From an uncultured Oscillospiraceae bacterium (GTDB lineage Bacteria > Bacillota > Clostridia > Oscillospirales > Ruminococcaceae), in contig CAJULF010000001.1 of NCBI GenBank assembly GCA_910587135.1, forward strand, positions 74,539 to 128,800: a stretch of 54,262 nt of DNA, given 5' to 3'. Below the pieces are notes generated by a model that was given only the letters and a program-made list of their open reading frames with translations, did no database searches and had not been told where the DNA came from. Below are positions 1 through 7,632 of this stretch, in pieces; within the stretch, counting starts at the first letter, position 1, and each line of letters begins with the position of its first letter. The position numbers and the translations under genes are program-made.

Positions 1-290
1 AATGAGCGGAGTGTGCTTGGCGGAAATTATGAAATTTTTCAAATGCAGTAAATTTTAAAAAGCCGCGCCTTTACCGAAGGGCAAAGACTGCGCGGTTTCC
101 GCTAAGTACACGCAGCGAACGAAATGAGCGGAGTGTGCTTGGCGGAAATTATGAAATTTTTCAAATGCAGTAAATTTCAAAAAGCCGCGCCTTTGCCGAA
201 GGGCAAAGGCTGCGCGGTTTCCGCTAAGTACGCGCAGCGAACGAAGTGAGCGGAGTGTGCTTAGTGGAAATTTTGAAATTTTTCAAATAA
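1..290 (+). repeat. 122-bp tandem repeat, about 2.4 copies, with hairpins
   Basis: The sequence from 1 repeats with a period of 122 bases (1, 123, 245) and runs to just before the ribosome site of the next gene. Each full unit holds a GC-rich bulged hairpin (62-96 and 184-218; arms GCCGCGC-CTTTGCC and GGCAAAG-GCT-GCGCGGT, loop GAAG). The hairpins are flanked by AAATTT-rich arms and by GCGGAAATT-like ends. The same arms occur in other intergenic elements of this window, so this is a tandemly expanded copy of that family. The left end is cut by the window. Confidence 0.85.
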
Positions 291-299
291 GGAGGAAGT

Positions 300-1487
300 A
301 TGCTTAAACCTTTTTCGGACAGGGTATCGGGGCTTCAGCCGTCGGCGATAAGGGAGATATTGAAGTTTACGTCCGATCCCGAGGTCATCAGCTTCGCGGC
401 GGGAAATCCCGCGCCCGAGGCGTTCCCAGTGAAAATAATCGAAAGGCTGTCGGCGGGAATATTGGCGGAAGAACCTATCGGCGCTCTGCAGTATTCGGTG
501 ACGGAGGGCTACGCTCCGCTGCGCGAACGGCTTAAAGAGGAACTTGTGCGGAAAGGCTTGTTCAAATCGGGAGATATGGTGGTAATAACCGCGGGCGCGC
601 AGCAGGCTATTGAAACAACGGCGAAGATACTGCTTAACGAGGGCGATGTAATAATATGTGAAGACCCTGCGTTTATAGGTTCGCTCAACGCCTTTCGGTC
701 TTACGGGGTGCGGCTTGCGGGAGTACCAATGGATGATGAGGGAATGAGCGCGGAGGGTCTGGAGACGGCGCTTAAGGAAAATCCGACCGCAAAGCTGATT
801 TATACTATACCTAATTTCCAGAACCCCACGGGCTTGACCTCAACGCTGAAGCGCCGCCGCGAAATGTTGGAGCTTGCAAAGCGGTACGGGGTTTATATTT
901 TGGAGGACAACCCCTACGGCGATCTGAGGTTCGAGGGAGAAAGCGTACCGACGATAAAAGAGCTTGACCGTGACGGCGCGGTGCTGTACGCGGGAACATT
1001 CTCGAAAACCCTTGCCCCGGGTTTGAGGGTAGGGTATCTGCTGGGCAGCGAGGAAATAGTAAAAAAAGCTGTTGTGGGCTTACAAACAAGCACCGTACAT
1101 ACTAACATATGGGCGCAGATGCTCACTTATAGGTTTTTGTGCGAGGTCGACTTTGAGCAGCACCTAAAGCGGCTGAGGGGTATTTACAAATCGAAATACC
1201 AACGCATGAGGGACGGTCTGCGCATTGAGCTTCCCGACTGCATTAAGCTGACCGAGCCGCAGGGAGGTCTGTTTATATGGGGCACCTTGCCCGCGGAGTG
1301 CGATATGAACGCGTTCTGTACCGAAGCGGTGAGGAATAAGGTAGCAGTAGTTCCCGGCAATGCCTTTTCCGCGGACGAGAGTGCGGTAAGTCATTCGTTC
1401 AGAATGAATTTCAGCACGCCAACCGATAAGCAGATAGACCAAGGGGTCAAAATTTTGGGTAAGGTCGCAAGGGATCTTTTGGGGTAA
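300..1487 (+). CDS. PLP-dependent aminotransferase, class I/II (2-aminoadipate/aromatic aminotransferase type)
   Basis: A 395-residue fold-type I PLP enzyme that moves an amino group between an amino acid and a 2-oxoacid in the cytoplasm. The PLP lysine is K236 in the motif FSKTLAPGLRVGY; D203 and Y206 in LEDNPYGDLR sit where the cofactor-contacting Asp and Tyr are expected; NPTG at 175-178 is the usual substrate-contact turn. It lacks the N-terminal GntR helix-turn-helix of MocR regulators, so it is a plain aminotransferase. The length is normal for the LysN/2-aminoadipate subfamily. The start at 300 is set by AAGGAGGAAGT directly before the ATG. It stands alone behind a repeat block, so substrate choice (2-aminoadipate, aromatic or branched chain) cannot be told from context. 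Confidence 0.9.
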   Translation: MLKPFSDRVSGLQPSAIREILKFTSDPEVISFAAGNPAPEAFPVKIIERLSAGILAEEPIGALQYSVTEGYAPLRERLKEELVRKGLFKSGDMVVITAGAQQAIETTAKILLNEGDVIICEDPAFIGSLNAFRSYGVRLAGVPMDDEGMSAEGLETALKENPTAKLIYTIPNFQNPTGLTSTLKRRREMLELAKRYGVYILEDNPYGDLRFEGESVPTIKELDRDGAVLYAGTFSKTLAPGLRVGYLLGSEEIVKKAVVGLQTSTVHTNIWAQMLTYRFLCEVDFEQHLKRLRGIYKSKYQRMRDGLRIELPDCIKLTEPQGGLFIWGTLPAECDMNAFCTEAVRNKVAVVPGNAFSADESAVSHSFRMNFSTPTDKQIDQGVKILGKVARDLLG

Positions 1488-1893
1488 ATTCGACAAGTAG
1501 TGAGGGCTTCCCCCGCACTTTGGCCGGGGTGCAGCCCTAATGCACAGTCAAAGGGCTTGTCCCCTTGTAAACCCAATTCCGCGCTATGCATGGAGATTTA
1601 AAGCAATTACAATACGAAACCACACGAAAATTGTGCAGCAAAAGCCTATTGACCACTCAATGCCGGCGCATGAGATTTCAAAAAGTGTCGGAATCGCGCG
1701 GAGTGAGAGAAGCGAACGGCGTGTGATTGCGGAAATTTTGAAAATTTTTTAAATAATCCGCTCTTGTTCAACCTTTATATACAGGCTGAGGTTCCGTTCT
1801 CCTCTTCGCGGAAAGCGAAACCGTGCGGGAAATTTTTAAAATAAACGGTCCAAGGTCAATAAAACTTAAAAGCATCAAAATCAGGAGGAACAC
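1488..1893 (+). repeat. Intergenic region with two leader-repeat segments and a degraded GC palindrome
   Basis: No gene is seen here. At 1513-1552 there is a GC-rich imperfect palindrome followed by AAACCCAATTCCGCGCT (about 1569), shared with the block at 5280-5300, so this is a decayed copy of that repeat. At 1660-1755 there is a leader-repeat copy with the left arm GCATGAGATTTCAAAAAG and right arm GATTGCGGAAATTTTG, followed by AAATAATCCGC. At 1815-1880 GTGCGGGAAATTTTTAAAAT and then AAAACTTAAAAGCATCA resemble the region before pyrG. There is no T-box-like sequence before trpS. Confidence 0.6.
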
Positions 1894-2886
1894 ATGGGAG
1901 AGAAAAAGAAGATATTCAGCGGCATACAGCCGACAAACACGCCTCATCTGGGGAATTATTTCACAATGGTGAACTGGATTAAGCTCCAGGAAGAGTACGA
2001 CTGTACTTACAGCATTGTAGACCTGCACTCGATAACGGTAAGGCAGGATCCCATAAAGCTGAGGGCACAGATAAAGGAGAGTTATGCGCTGCTGATAGCC
2101 ATGGGGCTTGATCCCGAAAAATCCACGCTTTTCGTGCAGGGACATAATCCCAATCACGCGGAACTGTCATGGATATTGTCTTGCTATACCCAGTTCGGGG
2201 AGCTGTCCAGAATGACACAGTTCAAGGATAAGTCGCAGAAGCACCCCGACAATATCAACGCGGGACTGTTTACCTATCCTATATTGATGGCGGCGGATAT
2301 ATTGCTGTATCAGGCGGACTTGGTGCCTGTCGGGCAGGATCAGATGCAGCATATCGAGTTGGCGCGGAATATAGTGCAGAGATTCAACGGGGTATACGGC
2401 GATGTGTTCACCATGCCCGAGGGTTATCTTACTAAGAGTACCGCGAAAATTATGTCGCTGCAGGAGCCGACAAAGAAGATGTCCAAGTCCGACGAGAACC
2501 CCAATGCTTCCGTCTGGATACTTGACGACCGCGACACGATAATAAGGAAGTTCAAACGCGCAGTTACCGACAGCGAAACCGAGGTCTGCGCACGCGAGGG
2601 CAAGGACGGGATAATCAATCTTATGTCGATTTATTCCGCGGCAAGCGGAAAGAGCTTCGAGGAGATAGAAGCGGAGTTTAAGGGCAAGGGCTACGGCGAT
2701 TTCAAGCTTGCGGCAGGCGAGGCGGTCGCGGATATGCTCACTCCCATGCAGGAGGAGTTCAAGCGTATCTCCGCGGATAAAGCTTACCTTGAGGACTGCA
2801 TGAAAAAGGGTGCGGAAAAGGCGTACAGAACTACACGCAAGACTTTGCAGAAGGTTCAGAAGAAGCTGGGCTTTGTTGTTTTGTAA
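1894..2886 (+). CDS. trpS: Tryptophanyl-tRNA synthetase
   Basis: Charges tRNA-Trp with tryptophan using ATP; a cytoplasmic class Ic synthetase. The 330 residues are the normal bacterial length. The HIGH-type signature is PHLGN (17-21) after the N-terminal GIQPTN strand, and the KMSKS loop is exact at 195-199 (KKMSKSDENP). The start follows TCAGGAGGAACAC. The dimer interface segment GDQMQH is intact. The upstream region carries repeats but no recognisable T-box leader, so tRNA-responsive control is not apparent. The gene is probably monocistronic, because the next gene begins 60 bases on with its own ribosome site. Confidence 0.97.
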   Translation: MGEKKKIFSGIQPTNTPHLGNYFTMVNWIKLQEEYDCTYSIVDLHSITVRQDPIKLRAQIKESYALLIAMGLDPEKSTLFVQGHNPNHAELSWILSCYTQFGELSRMTQFKDKSQKHPDNINAGLFTYPILMAADILLYQADLVPVGQDQMQHIELARNIVQRFNGVYGDVFTMPEGYLTKSTAKIMSLQEPTKKMSKSDENPNASVWILDDRDTIIRKFKRAVTDSETEVCAREGKDGIINLMSIYSAASGKSFEEIEAEFKGKGYGDFKLAAGEAVADMLTPMQEEFKRISADKAYLEDCMKKGAEKAYRTTRKTLQKVQKKLGFVVL

Positions 2887-2946
2887 TGTGTGATAATTTA
2901 ATGCTGACATATTGACAATTTGTGCGAACGATTTGGAGGTAAAAAT

Positions 2947-4557
2947 TTGAAAAAGCTTTTGTATGTATTTTGGGCATTGGCAGCGTCCGGAGCGCTTTCT
3001 GCGTGCAGCGGAAACCCCGAAAGCCTGCCCGATTCGTTTTCGGCTTCTGGGAGCGTTTTCGAGCAGAGCGCTACCGAAACAAGAGGGCACACCGAAGAAG
3101 CTCCGACCGAAACGGCGGAGCGGTCATACGAAACAGCCGAAACCAACCAACTTGACGGCTATACTGAAGAGGCGCTCCCTCAAACCGCTTATGTGGACGA
3201 AAACGGGCTTATCACACAGGAGGGCATGGAGCGCATAGCTGTCATAGCCGAGGAGCAGGACACGCCGTCCTCCGCGGATTATACGGGTCTGTTCGATTTT
3301 GACCGCGACGGAGTTCCCGAGGTGTATTTCGTGCGCCATAACGCGGGACAGGGGCTTATGCCCGTTGACGTTTTCTCGCTTGACGGCGCGGAGATGGGCA
3401 GCTTTGAGGGGTACTGCCGCGACGGCTTCTGTCGGCTGAGCTACGGCGAGGACTCGGAAAATTGCGTTTATGTGCATAATTCCTACGAGCATTTCGAGCA
3501 TATTAAACACGACAGCGTTTACAGGCTTACGATTGAGAACGGCAGGATAGATTCGGAGCAGTACTTGCTGAGCAGCGGCGCGGCGGGCGATAATTTCCCG
3601 CTGTTGAATTTTTCTTATAAGATAGACGGAGAGGAAACCTCCGAGGAAGATTATTTCACCGCCTACAACCGCTGGCTGTGGGACAGCGCCGATTATATGA
3701 CCCGCGAGGCAAATGAGGTTTCGATATGCGCCGCGGACAGCCAAAGGACTCCAAGCGATATGAGCGGAATGAGCAAATGGGCGGCGGAGCTGTATAACGA
3801 ATATGTGTCGGGCAAAAACACGATAAGAGAGCAGCTCGGTGAAAGTAGAGAGGGAAACGACTGCGCCTTTAAAGTGCCGATGGCATACGCGTTTGACGAT
3901 TACGACGGCGACGGCTGCTATGAAGCCTTTGTGGTCAAGGATTTCAATGGTGAAACATATTTCCTTAAAGACGGCAAGCTGACAGAATTTGATAAATACA
4001 CATTCGGAGGTGCAATTGACTGCACCAGATACGGCGGACTGTTTATGATAAACGGCTTTGGCAATTCCAATACCTGTGCAATTTACGGTGTTTCAGAGGG
4101 TGCGCCCTATGAACATGAAACGTCCTATTGTGGTATGTTTATAAGGACTTCGCCAAGTCTCGGTTTTAATATCGTATATAAAGAAAACGGAATATTTGCC
4201 CTTTATCGTTCAGCTTACAACTCTGTGGTTGAGGGCGGCTCGCATACATGGACGCCCTATCCTTTCAACCCTAACGTAACCGATAATAGCTGGGGAGAAC
4301 TTCCGAGTGTTTCCGTTACCCGTGAGTATTTTGCGGACAGAACCGACGTTCAGGCTGCCTTTGACAAAATAGAAGCGGAGGGCGGGGAGATAACAACGGC
4401 TTTTCTGCGCGGAGAGCGTTATCTTAACATTAACTACACGGTAGATGACCCCGCATATATCCACGAAAATCACTACAAAACCTTTATAATACAGAATGGA
4501 GTCATACAAATCGACGAGGGTCGGGGGATATATTATGCAAGCATAACGGGCGAATAA
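2947..4557 (+). CDS. Secreted lipoprotein of unknown function with acidic DxDxDG loops
   Basis: A 536-residue exported lipoprotein. The start is taken as TTG 2947, placed by GGAGGT at 2935-2940; an in-frame TTG at 2920 has no ribosome site. The signal peptide KKLLYVFWALAASGALSAC ends in a lipobox (LSAC), so the mature protein is lipid-anchored at Cys-20. A Ser/Thr/Glu-rich linker of about 70 residues follows. Two segments look like calcium-binding or VCBS-type loops: FDFDRDGVPEVYF near residue 115 and FDDYDGDGCYEAF near 315. I do not recognise the family. Such loops in clostridial lipoproteins often mark extracellular beta-propeller or sensor folds, but that is inference. Confidence 0.8.
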   Translation: MKKLLYVFWALAASGALSACSGNPESLPDSFSASGSVFEQSATETRGHTEEAPTETAERSYETAETNQLDGYTEEALPQTAYVDENGLITQEGMERIAVIAEEQDTPSSADYTGLFDFDRDGVPEVYFVRHNAGQGLMPVDVFSLDGAEMGSFEGYCRDGFCRLSYGEDSENCVYVHNSYEHFEHIKHDSVYRLTIENGRIDSEQYLLSSGAAGDNFPLLNFSYKIDGEETSEEDYFTAYNRWLWDSADYMTREANEVSICAADSQRTPSDMSGMSKWAAELYNEYVSGKNTIREQLGESREGNDCAFKVPMAYAFDDYDGDGCYEAFVVKDFNGETYFLKDGKLTEFDKYTFGGAIDCTRYGGLFMINGFGNSNTCAIYGVSEGAPYEHETSYCGMFIRTSPSLGFNIVYKENGIFALYRSAYNSVVEGGSHTWTPYPFNPNVTDNSWGELPSVSVTREYFADRTDVQAAFDKIEAEGGEITTAFLRGERYLNINYTVDDPAYIHENHYKTFIIQNGVIQIDEGRGIYYASITGE

Positions 4558-4641
4558 TCGGCGCAATGATTTAAATGCGCTATAAAGGCGGTCGTTGTTA
4601 TGGTAAAATTGCACAAAAATATAGATAAATAAAATAAGCCC

Positions 4642-4670
4642 TTGCAATTTCAAGGCGAATGTGTTATAAT
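4642..4670 (+). promoter_or_regulatory. Promoter of rpmB
   Basis: TTGCAA at 4642-4647 and TATAAT at 4665-4670 are separated by 17 bases, a strong sigma-A arrangement, 46 bases before the rpmB start. Confidence 0.85.
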
Positions 4671-4715
4671 GTTTCTTGTTACTGAAAAACTACACAAGAG
4701 AGGTAGGTGCTAAAA

Positions 4716-4904
4716 ATGGCAAAATGTGAAATCTGCGGAAAGAGCGTATCCTTCGGAATCAAGGTTTCTCACTCTCACAGACGCAGCAACAGAACCTATA
4801 AGCCGAATGTAAAGAAGGTTAAAGCGATAGTGAACGGCACTCCCTGCAGAGTAAATGCCTGCACGCGCTGCCTGCGTTCGGGTCTTGTTCAGAGAGCGGT
4901 ATAA
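4716..4904 (+). CDS. rpmB: 50S ribosomal protein L28 (zinc-ribbon form)
   Basis: A 62-residue large-subunit protein starting MAKCEICGKSVSFG. Two CxxC pairs (CEIC near the N-terminus, CTRC near the C-terminus) mark the cysteine-containing, zinc-binding form of L28. The core VSHSHRRSNRTYKPNV is the family signature. ATG 4716 is chosen over an in-frame GTG at 4707 because GAGAGGTAG lies at the right distance and the family starts MA(K/R). It has its own promoter (4642-4670) and terminator, so it is a single-gene unit, as rpmB often is in Firmicutes. Confidence 0.97.
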   Translation: MAKCEICGKSVSFGIKVSHSHRRSNRTYKPNVKKVKAIVNGTPCRVNACTRCLRSGLVQRAV

Positions 4905-4931
4905 TTGGCTTTCAACAATCTCTTATATGGT

Positions 4932-4966
4932 AATCCCCTGCTTTTGGCAGGGGAATTTGTTTTGTT
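4932..4966 (+). terminator. Rho-independent terminator after rpmB
   Basis: Stem TCCCCTGC / GCAGGGGA with a short T-rich loop, followed by a T-rich tract (AATTTGTTTTG), 30 bases after the rpmB stop. Confidence 0.9.
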
Positions 4967-5394
4967 GCCAATTGATGGGTAAGGCGTAAGCTTTTGGCAG
5001 TATAATAAATTGGGGCGCGTCAGGCTGATTAACGGGCAAAACGCACCCTAAAAATTTTAAGGCGGCTAATGTGGGGGCTGGCTGCCCCCACACCCCCGAA
5101 TTAAAAATCCCCGCTTACGCCGGGATTTTTAATATGGAGGGAAAACTCTTGTTTTCCCTCCAAACCTCCTTTAGCGCCTCGCTTCGCTGTTTATGCCGCT
5201 TCGCGGCGAGTGGTGGGGCTTTGCCCCACACCCCGGTCGGGGCGCTGCCCCGACACCCCGCCAAAGGGACGCGTCCCTTTGGAAACCCAATTCCGCGCTT
5301 CGCGCGGGGGATTCAGGGGGTTTCAGTGAAACATAAATTTTAAGCAACATAAATATTGAGCAGTCAAAGGCGCTGAAAGCATGTGTCAAGTGAC
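4967..5394. repeat. Block of stacked GC-rich palindromes, no gene
   Basis: No credible gene. At least six short perfect or near-perfect palindromes follow one another: GGGGGCTGGCTGCCCCC (about 5071), AAAAATCCC..GGGATTTTT (about 5104), GAGGGAAAAC..GTTTTCCCTC (about 5137), GGGGCTTTGCCCC (about 5216), GTCGGGGCGCTGCCCCGAC (about 5237) and AAAGGGACGCGTCCCTTT (about 5264). The last is followed by GGAAACCCAATTCCGCGC. Pieces recur in decayed form at 1510-1590. The frames open across this block are products of the palindromes, not genes. Confidence 0.75.
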
Positions 5395-5620
5395 CGCCCG
5401 CGCATGAATTTCCCGCAATCCGCCATGAAAGCGCAGCGAAGCGGAGCTTTCACGGCGGGATAGCGCGAACGTCACGAAGTGGCGTTCGCAGCGGTGCGGG
5501 AAATTCTTTTAAATCACCGGCTTTAGGTCAACAAAACTTAACAGCATCACAGTTTAAGTCAACACCCCTTAAAAGCATTACCGCTTTTTGCCTGCACTAC
5601 TTAAAAGCGTAACAAATTAA
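5395..5620 (+). repeat. Leader repeat upstream of pyrG
   Basis: The arms GCGCATGAATTTCCCGC (about 5400) and GCGGTGCGGGAAATTCTTTT (5491-5510) enclose two inner palindromes: GAAAGC..GCTTTC inside CCGCC..GGCGG, and CGAACGTCAC-GAA-GTGGCGTTCG. A tail with AGCATCAC and TTAAAAGCATTACCGC follows. AGCGGTGCGGGAAATTCTTTT (5490-5510) matches the minus strand of 40326-40346 base for base. It lies upstream of the pyrG promoter, so here it is not part of the pyrG leader RNA. Confidence 0.75.
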
Positions 5621-5636
5621 ATTTTTGTTTTTAGTA

Positions 5637-5665
5637 TTGAAATGGGGCGCGAAAAGTGGTATAAT
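5637..5665 (+). promoter_or_regulatory. Promoter of pyrG
   Basis: TTGAAA at 5637-5642, 17-base spacer, TATAAT at 5660-5665. The start codon is about 40 bases downstream, which leaves no room for an attenuator, and no G-run is seen at the expected start point. The pyrG reiterative-transcription control known from Bacillus is therefore not apparent. Confidence 0.85.
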
Positions 5666-5705
5666 AAATAGGATAAATACGAAATCCGCGGAAAAAGGAA
5701 AGGAT

Positions 5706-7325
5706 ATGAAAATGGCTACAAAGTACATATTTGTTACGGGCGGCGTTGTGTCGGGACTGGGAAAGGGAATCACGGCGGCTTCTCTGGGGCGGCTGCTGAA
5801 AATGAGGGGCTACAAGGTGACGATTCAGAAATTCGACCCTTATCTTAATGTAGACCCCGGCACAATGAGCCCATATCAGCACGGGGAGGTTTTCGTGACC
5901 GATGACGGAGCGGAAACAGACCTCGATCTGGGACATTACGAGCGCTTTATTGACGAAAACCTGTCGGTGAACAGCAACGTCACCACGGGAAAAATTTATC
6001 TTAACGTGCTCAACAAGGAGCGCCGCGGAGATTATCTCGGCGGCACGGTGCAGGTTATCCCTCACGTCACCAACGAGATAAAGGAGCGTATCTACCGTGT
6101 GGCTAACAGCGGCGCGGAGTCGGCTGACGTTGTTATAACGGAGATAGGCGGCACGGTCGGCGATATTGAGTCCACGCCTTTTCTGGAGGCTATCCGTCAG
6201 GTAAGCTACGAGCTTGGGCGGGAAAACGTTATGTATATCCATGTAACGCTCCTCCCCTTTATTTCGGGAAGCAACGAGCTTAAAACAAAGCCCACCCAGC
6301 ACAGCGTAAAAGAGCTGCTGTCCATAGGAATACAGCCCACTGTGCTTGTGCTGAGAAGCGAAACGGAGATACCCGAGGAAATGCGCGCAAAGGTAGCCAG
6401 CTTCTGCAATGTCCGCAAGGAGGATGTTATTCAGAATCTGACCGCTTCATCGCTTTATGCTGTTCCGCTTATGCTGGAAAAGGAGGGGCTTGCGCACTGC
6501 GCGTGCCATCACCTTGGTCTGGAAGACAGAAAGCCCGACCTCACCGAGTGGGAGGAAATGGTAAAACGGCAGGAGAACGCAGTTGAGCCGCTGACGATAG
6601 GACTTGTGGGAAAATATGTGGCTCTGCCCGACGCTTATATTTCGGTTATGGAGTCCATTCGACATGCGGGAGCGGCAAACGGTGCGAACGTTGACATAAA
6701 GCTGATAAATTCCGAGGAGATAACCCCCGAGACCGCGGGAGAGCTTTTAAACGGGCTGGACGGAATATGCGTTCCCGGCGGCTTCGGCGACAGGGGCATC
6801 GAGGGAAAGATCGAGGCGGTGCGCTTCGCGAGAGAGAATAAAGTGCCCTATTTCGGGCTTTGCTTAGGAATGCAGATGGCTGTTGTGGAGTTCGCGCGCC
6901 ATGTCGGCGGACTTGACGGCGCTAATTCCGCGGAGTTCGGCGAGTTCCAATATAATGTTATTGATATCATGCCCGATCAGAAGGGCGTTGAGATGGGCGG
7001 CACGATGCGTTTGGGTCTGTATCCCTGCAAGTTGGACGAGGGTACTATTTCCCGTGAGGTCTATGGCGAGGAGCTTATATACGAGCGTCACCGTCACCGC
7101 TACGAGTTCAACAATGCGTTCAGAGAGCAGCTTGCGGCGAAGGGTCTGAAATTCGCGGGACTGTCCCCTGATGGCAAGCTGGTGGAGATAGTGGAGCTTC
7201 CCAAGGATGTTCACCCGTGGTTTGTCGCGGTTCAGTTCCACCCCGAATTCAAGTCCCGCCCCAACAGACCCCACCCGCTGTTCAACGACTTTATCAAGGC
7301 GTCTATCGGCAGGGAGGATAGCTGA
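5706..7325 (+). CDS. pyrG: CTP synthase
   Basis: Makes CTP from UTP, ATP and glutamine. About 539 residues, normal length. The N-terminal amidoligase domain (about 1-270) begins with the ATP-binding loop TGGVVSGLGKGI. The C-terminal class I glutamine amidotransferase domain (about 300-535) has its nucleophile at C386 (FGLCLGMQ) and the catalytic HPEF histidine near the end. Start: ATG 5706 follows AAGGAAAGG; ATG 5712, two codons on (MATKYIF), is an equally good alternative. The last ten codons are part of the 210-bp sequence duplicated at 9067, but the gene itself is intact. Confidence 0.97.
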   Translation: MKMATKYIFVTGGVVSGLGKGITAASLGRLLKMRGYKVTIQKFDPYLNVDPGTMSPYQHGEVFVTDDGAETDLDLGHYERFIDENLSVNSNVTTGKIYLNVLNKERRGDYLGGTVQVIPHVTNEIKERIYRVANSGAESADVVITEIGGTVGDIESTPFLEAIRQVSYELGRENVMYIHVTLLPFISGSNELKTKPTQHSVKELLSIGIQPTVLVLRSETEIPEEMRAKVASFCNVRKEDVIQNLTASSLYAVPLMLEKEGLAHCACHHLGLEDRKPDLTEWEEMVKRQENAVEPLTIGLVGKYVALPDAYISVMESIRHAGAANGANVDIKLINSEEITPETAGELLNGLDGICVPGGFGDRGIEGKIEAVRFARENKVPYFGLCLGMQMAVVEFARHVGGLDGANSAEFGEFQYNVIDIMPDQKGVEMGGTMRLGLYPCKLDEGTISREVYGEELIYERHRHRYEFNNAFREQLAAKGLKFAGLSPDGKLVEIVELPKDVHPWFVAVQFHPEFKSRPNRPHPLFNDFIKASIGREDS

Positions 7326-7507
7326 TATCGCGCAAGCGGAGGATAAGGCATGGAGCATAAGGGTACAGTATATATTGAAACAGAGCGTCTAATACTGCGG
7401 CGTTTTACGTTGGGCGACGCGCCCGCAATGTATAAAAACTGGGCTTCCGACGATGAGGTCACCAAGTACCTTATGTGGCAGGCACACAGTGATATTTCGG
7501 TGAGCGA
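7298..7507 (+). repeat. Left copy of a perfect 210-bp direct repeat flanking the rmuC insertion
   Basis: Positions 7298-7507 are identical to 9067-9276 (offset 1769). The repeat holds the last codons and stop of pyrG, the intergenic ribosome site, and the first 53 codons of a GNAT gene. Bases before 7298/9067 differ. After 7507/9276 the two copies stay alignable for about 15 codons but diverge. Confidence 0.97.
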
Positions 7508-7571
7508 GAGTATTTTGCACGATTGGGTTAAAAATTACAGTAAAAACGCTCTTAATAATAAATATAATTGA
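7350..7571 (+). pseudogene. Truncated 5' fragment of a RimJ/RimL-type GNAT acetyltransferase
   Basis: A 73-codon frame whose first 53 codons are identical to the intact acetyltransferase at 9119. The next 15 codons are clearly homologous but diverged (ESILHDWVKNY here, ETVLRDWIGNY in the intact gene), and the frame then stops in AT-rich sequence. The acetyl-CoA-binding half is missing, so the product cannot be an active enzyme. The diverged tail cannot come from duplicating the resident gene. It suggests the incoming DNA brought a fragment of a related GNAT gene next to rmuC and joined by homologous recombination. Confidence 0.85.
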
Positions 7572-7632
7572 TATAATTATTAGCCAATATAGTATCGTAT
7601 GATATAAAAAAAGAACAAGGAGAAAATGACAA

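Noticed and set aside
1760..1893. T-box leader for trpS
   Set aside because: No AGGGTGGNACCGCG-like T-box sequence or terminator pair; the region is made of leader-repeat pieces.
5071..5343. 90-residue frame in the palindrome block
   Set aside because: The frame is produced by stacked palindromes and has no protein-like composition or ribosome site.
5666..5705. pyrG attenuator or reiterative G-run
   Set aside because: The leader is only about 35 bases and lacks both a G-run at the start point and a terminator hairpin.
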